Positions 60,328 through 64,000 of a stretch of 64,000 bases of DNA are shown in pieces (within the stretch, counting starts at the first letter, position 1; every line of letters begins with the position of its first letter). Source of the DNA: Paenibacillus zeirhizosphaerae (GTDB lineage Bacteria; Bacillota; Bacilli; Paenibacillales; Paenibacillaceae). Where the stretch lies: NCBI RefSeq assembly GCF_030705605.1, contig NZ_JAPCKK010000011.1, positions 62,001 to 126,000 on the forward strand. Direction: 5' to 3'. A program made the translations under genes and the position numbers. Below the pieces are notes generated by a model. It searched no databases, had not been told where the DNA came from, and worked only from the letters and a program-made list of their open reading frames with translations.

Positions 60328-60783
60328 TTAAATGTGCTGTGATTCGCTCTCACAACGCCGGACGAGGGAAGCCAGCGTGTAGGAATCCCATAACTCCAGC
60401 ATCTTTTTTTCAGTCGCCTCGATAATTTCCGAGACAGCATCTGTTACATCCGTGCAAAATTCATTGTCCTCTGGTCTATGCAGAATGCCTGGACAGATGG
60501 GATCGCAAATCTCCACCGCCCGGTAAATATCCGCTAGTGTAATTTCATCGGCGGATCTGGCAAGCATATACCCGCCATCTCTTCCTTCTCTGGCCGTAAC
60601 CATCTCCGCCTGCACAAGCCGGGTCAGAACACGTCTTACAAGCGTTACTTCGCTTCCGATCGCCCCTGCGATTTCCCCGCTTGAACACAACTCTCCGTCG
60701 TCTCTATTCAAATACACGAGCGCCTGAACGGCTACGCCAAGCCACTTGGGCGTCGCCGTCCGTGCTTTTTTTTCCATAGTCAC
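60328..60783 (-). CDS. Rrf2 family transcription regulator
   Basis: 151 residues. Winged HTH (VAVQALVYLNRDDGELCSSGEIAGAIGSEVTLVRRVLTRL) and REGRDGGYMLAR, the Rrf2 wing. Cys residues at CDPICPGILHRPEDNEFC are spaced C-x3-C-x12-C, unlike the IscR/NsrR Fe-S pattern C-x5-C-x7-C. It may sense redox or thiols (YwnA-like). GTG start at 60783 with AGGGG 10 bases upstream; ATG 60777 is an alternative. Divergent from nrdD. Confidence 0.87.
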   Translation of the reverse strand: MTMEKKARTATPKWLGVAVQALVYLNRDDGELCSSGEIAGAIGSEVTLVRRVLTRLVQAEMVTAREGRDGGYMLARSADEITLADIYRAVEICDPICPGILHRPEDNEFCTDVTDAVSEIIEATEKKMLELWDSYTLASLVRRCESESQHI

Positions 60784-60870
60784 AATAATGACACCCCTAA
60801 TAATGTAAAAATCCGTTGTACTGCATTGTACGTGAAGAGAGCGTCAAGTTCAAGGCGGTCCCTTGCGCGG

Positions 60871-60913
60871 TGTGACCAACATCACATAACCCAATACAAT
60901 ATCTAGCTAAAAT
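60871..60913 (+). promoter_or_regulatory. FNR-activated promoter of nrdDG
   Basis: TGTGA-CCAACA-TCACA (60871-60886) matches the FNR consensus exactly. The -10 TAAAAT at 60908-60913 predicts a start near 60920, so the box centre falls at -41.5, the class II position. Confidence 0.75.
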
Positions 60914-60957
60914 AAAGGGACTGTGTTCTACATATTGTGAAATCCGGAGGAACCTAC

Positions 60958-62901
60958 ATGAATATGCTGTCAGAACAAAATGTCCATGCCATTGGTGAAC
61001 GGGTGATCGGAGCACGTGACCCCGACATCCTGCGTGAGAATGCCAATCTGAACGGGGAATCGTTCAGCGGCAAAATGAGCCGGCTGGGATCGGAATACGC
61101 CAAGTGGTATGCCCGGGAACACATTCTCCCGCGGGAGCTCCAACAAGCGATAGATCAGGGATATGTCTATGTCCATGATCTGGACCAGTATGCGCTTGGC
61201 ACAACCAACTGTATCTTTATTCCTTTTGACAGACTGCTGGCACGAGGCTTCAATACCGGCAACGGCTCGGTGCGAACGCCACAGACCATCATGTCGGCTA
61301 TGGCGCTGGTGGCCATTATTTTTCAGGCGCAGCAGAACAGCCAATTCGGCGGTGTATCCGCCAACAAGATCGACTGGGATCTTGCGCCTTATGTAGCCCG
61401 CTCTTTCCGACGGCATTTCAGCAAGGGGCAGCGGCTTTTTGATGAGGCGTTCTCCCTTGCGGACGAACAAATACATATAGAAAGTGGACATGCCCGGTTA
61501 GCCTGCCCCCGCTCCTATGCGTTCGCCATGGAAGAGACATGCACGGAAACGCGCCAGGCGGCGGAGTCCCTTATCCATAACCTGAATACGATGAGCAGCC
61601 GGGCTGGAGGACAGATCCCTTTTACCTCGCTGAATTACGGCATGTGTACTTCCCCGGAAGGAAGGCTTGTATCACACGCGCTGCTGGAAGCGACCATCAG
61701 CGGGCTTGGCGCCGGAGAGACGCCGGTGTTTCCACAGCATATTTTCCAGTGTAAGCAGGGGATCAATCAGGCTCCCGCCGATCCTAACTATGACCTGTTC
61801 CTGCTGGCCATCGAATGCTCCAGCAAACGGCTTTACCCGAACTTCGTCAACGTGGATGCTTCTTTTAATCTGCCGTATTACCGGGAAAATGACCCCGACA
61901 CGATTATAGCGACCATGGGCTGTCGCACCCGTACCATCGGCGACCGGTTCGGCCGAAACCGCCAGAGCGGGAAAGGCAATCTTTCCTTTAATACAATCAA
62001 TCTCCCGCGTATCGGCATAGAGCACGGCATATGCAGAGGAAACCGCAGCCATCCGGATATCAAGGGATTCTACGTCAAGCTGGAGCAAAGCATGAGCATT
62101 GCCGTGGAGGGGCTGATTCATCGGTACCGCATTCAGGCCAAGCAGCCTGCGAAGGCCTCCGATTTCATGATGAGGGAGGATGTATGGGAAGGTGGCGGAC
62201 AGTTGTCTCCCGAGGAAGAGGTCGGCAGCCTGCTGAAGCATGGTACACTGGCCATCGGATTTATTGGGCTGGCCGAATGTATGAAGGCCATGTATGGCAT
62301 GCACCATGGAGAGAACGATACAGTGCATAGGGAGGCGCAACGTGTCATTGCCGCGATACGGAGCTTCTGTGACCGGATGAGCGAAGCGTATGACCTGAAT
62401 ATTACCCTGTTTGCGACGCCCGCCGAAGGGCTTGCCGGCAAATTCACGAAAATGGATGTAGCGGATTTTGGCAGGATTGCAGAGGTTACGGACCGGGAGT
62501 ACTATACCAACTCCTTTCATATTCCTGTTTATTACAAGCTGACAGCGGCCCGCAAAATTGATCTTGAAGCCCCATTCCATACTTACTGCAATGCTGGCGC
62601 CATCTCCTATGTTGAGCTGGACGGCAATGCCCGCAGCAACCCGGAAGCATTCCGCTCCATCGTGCAATATGCTCTCTCCCAGAATATCGGCTACTTCTCC
62701 ATCAATCATCCGATTGACCGCTGCCCGGATTGCGGCTACGAAGGCATCATTGGCAGTGAATGCCCGCAATGCGGCGCGGAGGAGGGAATCACCCACTTTC
62801 AGCGGCTACGGCGCGTAACCGGATATCTGACCGGAGATTATACCGTCCGCTTTAACGTTGCCAAGCAGGCAGAGGTTCGAGACCGGGTGAAGCACCGATG
62901 A
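60958..62901 (+). CDS. nrdD: Anaerobic ribonucleoside-triphosphate reductase
   Basis: 647 residues. C-terminal glycyl-radical motif RVTGYL (Gly at about 622) and zinc site CPDCGYEGIIGSECPQCG; FHTYCNAGAISYVELDGNARSN in the core. It reduces ribonucleotides without oxygen. The usual N-terminal ATP-cone is not evident; the protein begins directly with the catalytic region. ATG 60958 follows GGAGG by 7 bases. Start of the nrdD-nrdG operon with an FNR-type promoter. Confidence 0.94.
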   Translation: MNMLSEQNVHAIGERVIGARDPDILRENANLNGESFSGKMSRLGSEYAKWYAREHILPRELQQAIDQGYVYVHDLDQYALGTTNCIFIPFDRLLARGFNTGNGSVRTPQTIMSAMALVAIIFQAQQNSQFGGVSANKIDWDLAPYVARSFRRHFSKGQRLFDEAFSLADEQIHIESGHARLACPRSYAFAMEETCTETRQAAESLIHNLNTMSSRAGGQIPFTSLNYGMCTSPEGRLVSHALLEATISGLGAGETPVFPQHIFQCKQGINQAPADPNYDLFLLAIECSSKRLYPNFVNVDASFNLPYYRENDPDTIIATMGCRTRTIGDRFGRNRQSGKGNLSFNTINLPRIGIEHGICRGNRSHPDIKGFYVKLEQSMSIAVEGLIHRYRIQAKQPAKASDFMMREDVWEGGGQLSPEEEVGSLLKHGTLAIGFIGLAECMKAMYGMHHGENDTVHREAQRVIAAIRSFCDRMSEAYDLNITLFATPAEGLAGKFTKMDVADFGRIAEVTDREYYTNSFHIPVYYKLTAARKIDLEAPFHTYCNAGAISYVELDGNARSNPEAFRSIVQYALSQNIGYFSINHPIDRCPDCGYEGIIGSECPQCGAEEGITHFQRLRRVTGYLTGDYTVRFNVAKQAEVRDRVKHR

Positions 62902-63407
62902 ATTGGTGCGGCTATATTCCCGAATCGCTGAATGAAGGAAGCGGCCTGCGTTCAGTCGTATTCATCAGCGGCTGCCGTCACGCCTGTCCCGGCTGCTTTA
63001 ACCCTGCCTCATGGAGCTTTCGTGCAGGGGAACCCTTTACCCGGGAGCTGCAGCAGTCCGTCATCCGGGAAGCGGCTGCCAACCCATTGCTGGACGGGCT
63101 TACGCTGTGCGGTGGCGACCCCTTTTTCTCGGCGGCGGACTGCATCCCGTTCGTGCGTGATTACAGAGCTACCTGCCCAGGCCACACGATCTGGGCATAT
63201 ACGGGCTTTACATTTGAGGTGCTGATCCAGGAGCCGAGCATGCTTGAGCTTGCCAGACTATGCGAGGTCATCGTGGACGGACCTTTTATTGAAGAAGAAA
63301 AGGATGTCTCCCTCCCCTTCCGGGGAAGCCGCAATCAGCGGTGTGTGGATGTTCACAGCAGCCTGGCGGCCGACCGGGTAATCGATTGGCAGCCTGTACC
63401 TCTATAA
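62898..63407 (+). CDS. nrdG: Anaerobic RNR activating radical-SAM protein
   Basis: 169 residues. CRHACPGCFNPASW holds the CxxxCxxC radical-SAM cluster motif, and LCGGDPFF the GGDP SAM site. It makes the glycyl radical on NrdD. Its ATG overlaps the nrdD stop (ATGA). Confidence 0.95.
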   Translation: MNWCGYIPESLNEGSGLRSVVFISGCRHACPGCFNPASWSFRAGEPFTRELQQSVIREAAANPLLDGLTLCGGDPFFSAADCIPFVRDYRATCPGHTIWAYTGFTFEVLIQEPSMLELARLCEVIVDGPFIEEEKDVSLPFRGSRNQRCVDVHSSLAADRVIDWQPVPL

Positions 63408-63507
63408 TATAGCGCCGCACACCGTCTTCTTCAGCCTGGTAAATACAAATATTAGGCATAAAGCCCATGAACTTGTACATACCATGGTAGCAAAAGGAGG
63501 ATGGTGT

Positions 63508-63891
63508 ATGCCGGTTGAATTCAGTGTTTTCCTGATCGCCGTTGCTTTTGTCGGGCTGGTCATCAGCATCATCATGCTGCTGCGCAAAATGATGGTCTCC
63601 CTGGACGAAGCGAACAAAACGCTGGCCGAGGCACGAGCCACCCTCCGGGAGTTGAGCAGCGAGGCGGGCGACGTGCTCCAGCATGCCAACGAAATAGCCC
63701 TTGAGGTCAAGGACAAAATGCGGGCTATGGATTCCATCGTGAACTCCGCACATGATGTAGGCCAAATTCTGCACACCGTTACGGACACAGCCAGAAAAGC
63801 AGTGTCCGTGCTGAACCACGGCAGCCAGGCCGCATCGCCGGAATATGTGCCTACGAACAAAATTACAATTAAAAAGTCCCGCGACCGTTGA
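63508..63891 (+). CDS. DUF948 membrane-anchored protein
   Basis: 127 residues. One N-terminal helix (EFSVFLIAVAFVGLVISIIMLL) followed by a long amphipathic helix (KTLAEARATLRELSSEAGDVLQHANEIALEVKDKM), typical of DUF948 proteins. Function unknown; relatives are stress-linked membrane proteins. ATG 63508 follows AAAGGAGG by 7 bases. Confidence 0.85.
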   Translation: MPVEFSVFLIAVAFVGLVISIIMLLRKMMVSLDEANKTLAEARATLRELSSEAGDVLQHANEIALEVKDKMRAMDSIVNSAHDVGQILHTVTDTARKAVSVLNHGSQAASPEYVPTNKITIKKSRDR

Positions 63892-63928
63892 AGGTTTGTG
63901 GAGTCTGACCCTCCCCTAGCCGATAATG

Positions 63929-63965
63929 GCCCTGAACGCCGTTTCCGGCTTAAAGGGCTTTTTTC
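63929..63965 (+). terminator. Terminator of DUF948 gene
   Basis: GCCCT (63929-63933) and AGGGC (63954-63958) enclosing an inner GCCG/CGGC stem, followed by six T. Confidence 0.75.
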
Positions 63966-64000
63966 GCGTTTTCATACCCTCTCTTGTTTTTTACAAAACA

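Noticed and set aside
61672..62796. 374-codon minus-strand frame
   Set aside because: Antisense shadow of nrdD, an effect of high-GC codon usage.

Overview
The window reads as the chromosome of a spore-forming, facultatively anaerobic Gram-positive of the Paenibacillus type. This is inferred from a GerA-family germination operon, strong AGGAGG-type ribosome binding sites with many TTG/GTG starts, an anaerobic B12 operon of the CbiX / long-CbiH type known from Bacillus megaterium, Fur/PerR/Rrf2/BlaI/AbrB-type regulators, and a glutaminyl-tRNA synthetase, which most Bacillota lack. No rRNA, tRNA, insertion sequence, prophage or CRISPR array was seen. Most genes lie on the minus strand.

Layout. 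1-10.7 kb: end of a 1-phosphofructokinase-like gene, a LysE-type exporter, an SRPBCC protein, a MocR/PdxR-type regulator, mobA, an MFS transporter, then a fructose/mannose-type PTS (IIA, IIBC) with a PRD-containing activator and an ArsB/NhaD-type transporter inserted between them. 10.8-19.4 kb: glnS, an unknown secreted protein, two GNAT acetyltransferases, a Fur-controlled siderophore-binding lipoprotein, an MFS transporter and a molybdopterin oxidoreductase. 19.6-22.4 kb: an FNT formate/nitrite channel, a 31-39-residue membrane peptide and a water-forming NADH oxidase behind an unusual triple operator. 22.6-34 kb: glutathione peroxidase, a Fur-controlled ferric-siderophore ABC importer lacking its own binding protein, an AI-2E family permease, a DEAD-box helicase, a SulP transporter, an ABC1/UbiB kinase with a phasin-like partner and a ThuA-like protein. 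34.3-34.8 kb: an AbrB-zinc-HTH fusion regulator.

35-49 kb is one cobalamin operon under a cobalamin riboswitch with its own intrinsic terminator, reading cbiM-N-Q-O (cobalt uptake), long cbiH, cbiX, cobK/cbiJ, cbiC, cbiD, cbiET, cbiL, cbiF, cbiG, cbiA. Upstream of the riboswitch are a LOG-family gene and hemD, which makes the uroporphyrinogen III that feeds B12 synthesis. 50.6-54.8 kb is a gerA-C-(small)-B germination operon. 55-55.7 kb is an AT-rich AbrB/RelE-type toxin-antitoxin pair. 55.7-58.8 kb holds DoxX, a BlaR1-like M56 protease without a sensor domain, a BlaI repressor, a pseudo-receiver regulator and a PerR-like regulator. 59-64 kb holds an old-yellow-enzyme reductase, an Rrf2 regulator, the anaerobic ribonucleotide reductase nrdDG and a DUF948 protein.

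A theme runs through the window: oxygen and redox switching. Class III RNR and the FNT channel each have an FNR-type box centred at the position expected for class II activation. The NADH oxidase has three dyads of related sequence at 32-33 bp spacing, two of them filling promoter spacers. B12, molybdenum-cofactor and formate genes fit the same lifestyle. The most distinctive regulatory find is a pair of identical CACTAC-N5-GTAGTG operators, one on the blaI/M56 promoter and one just upstream of doxX, which defines a small BlaI-protease-DoxX circuit.
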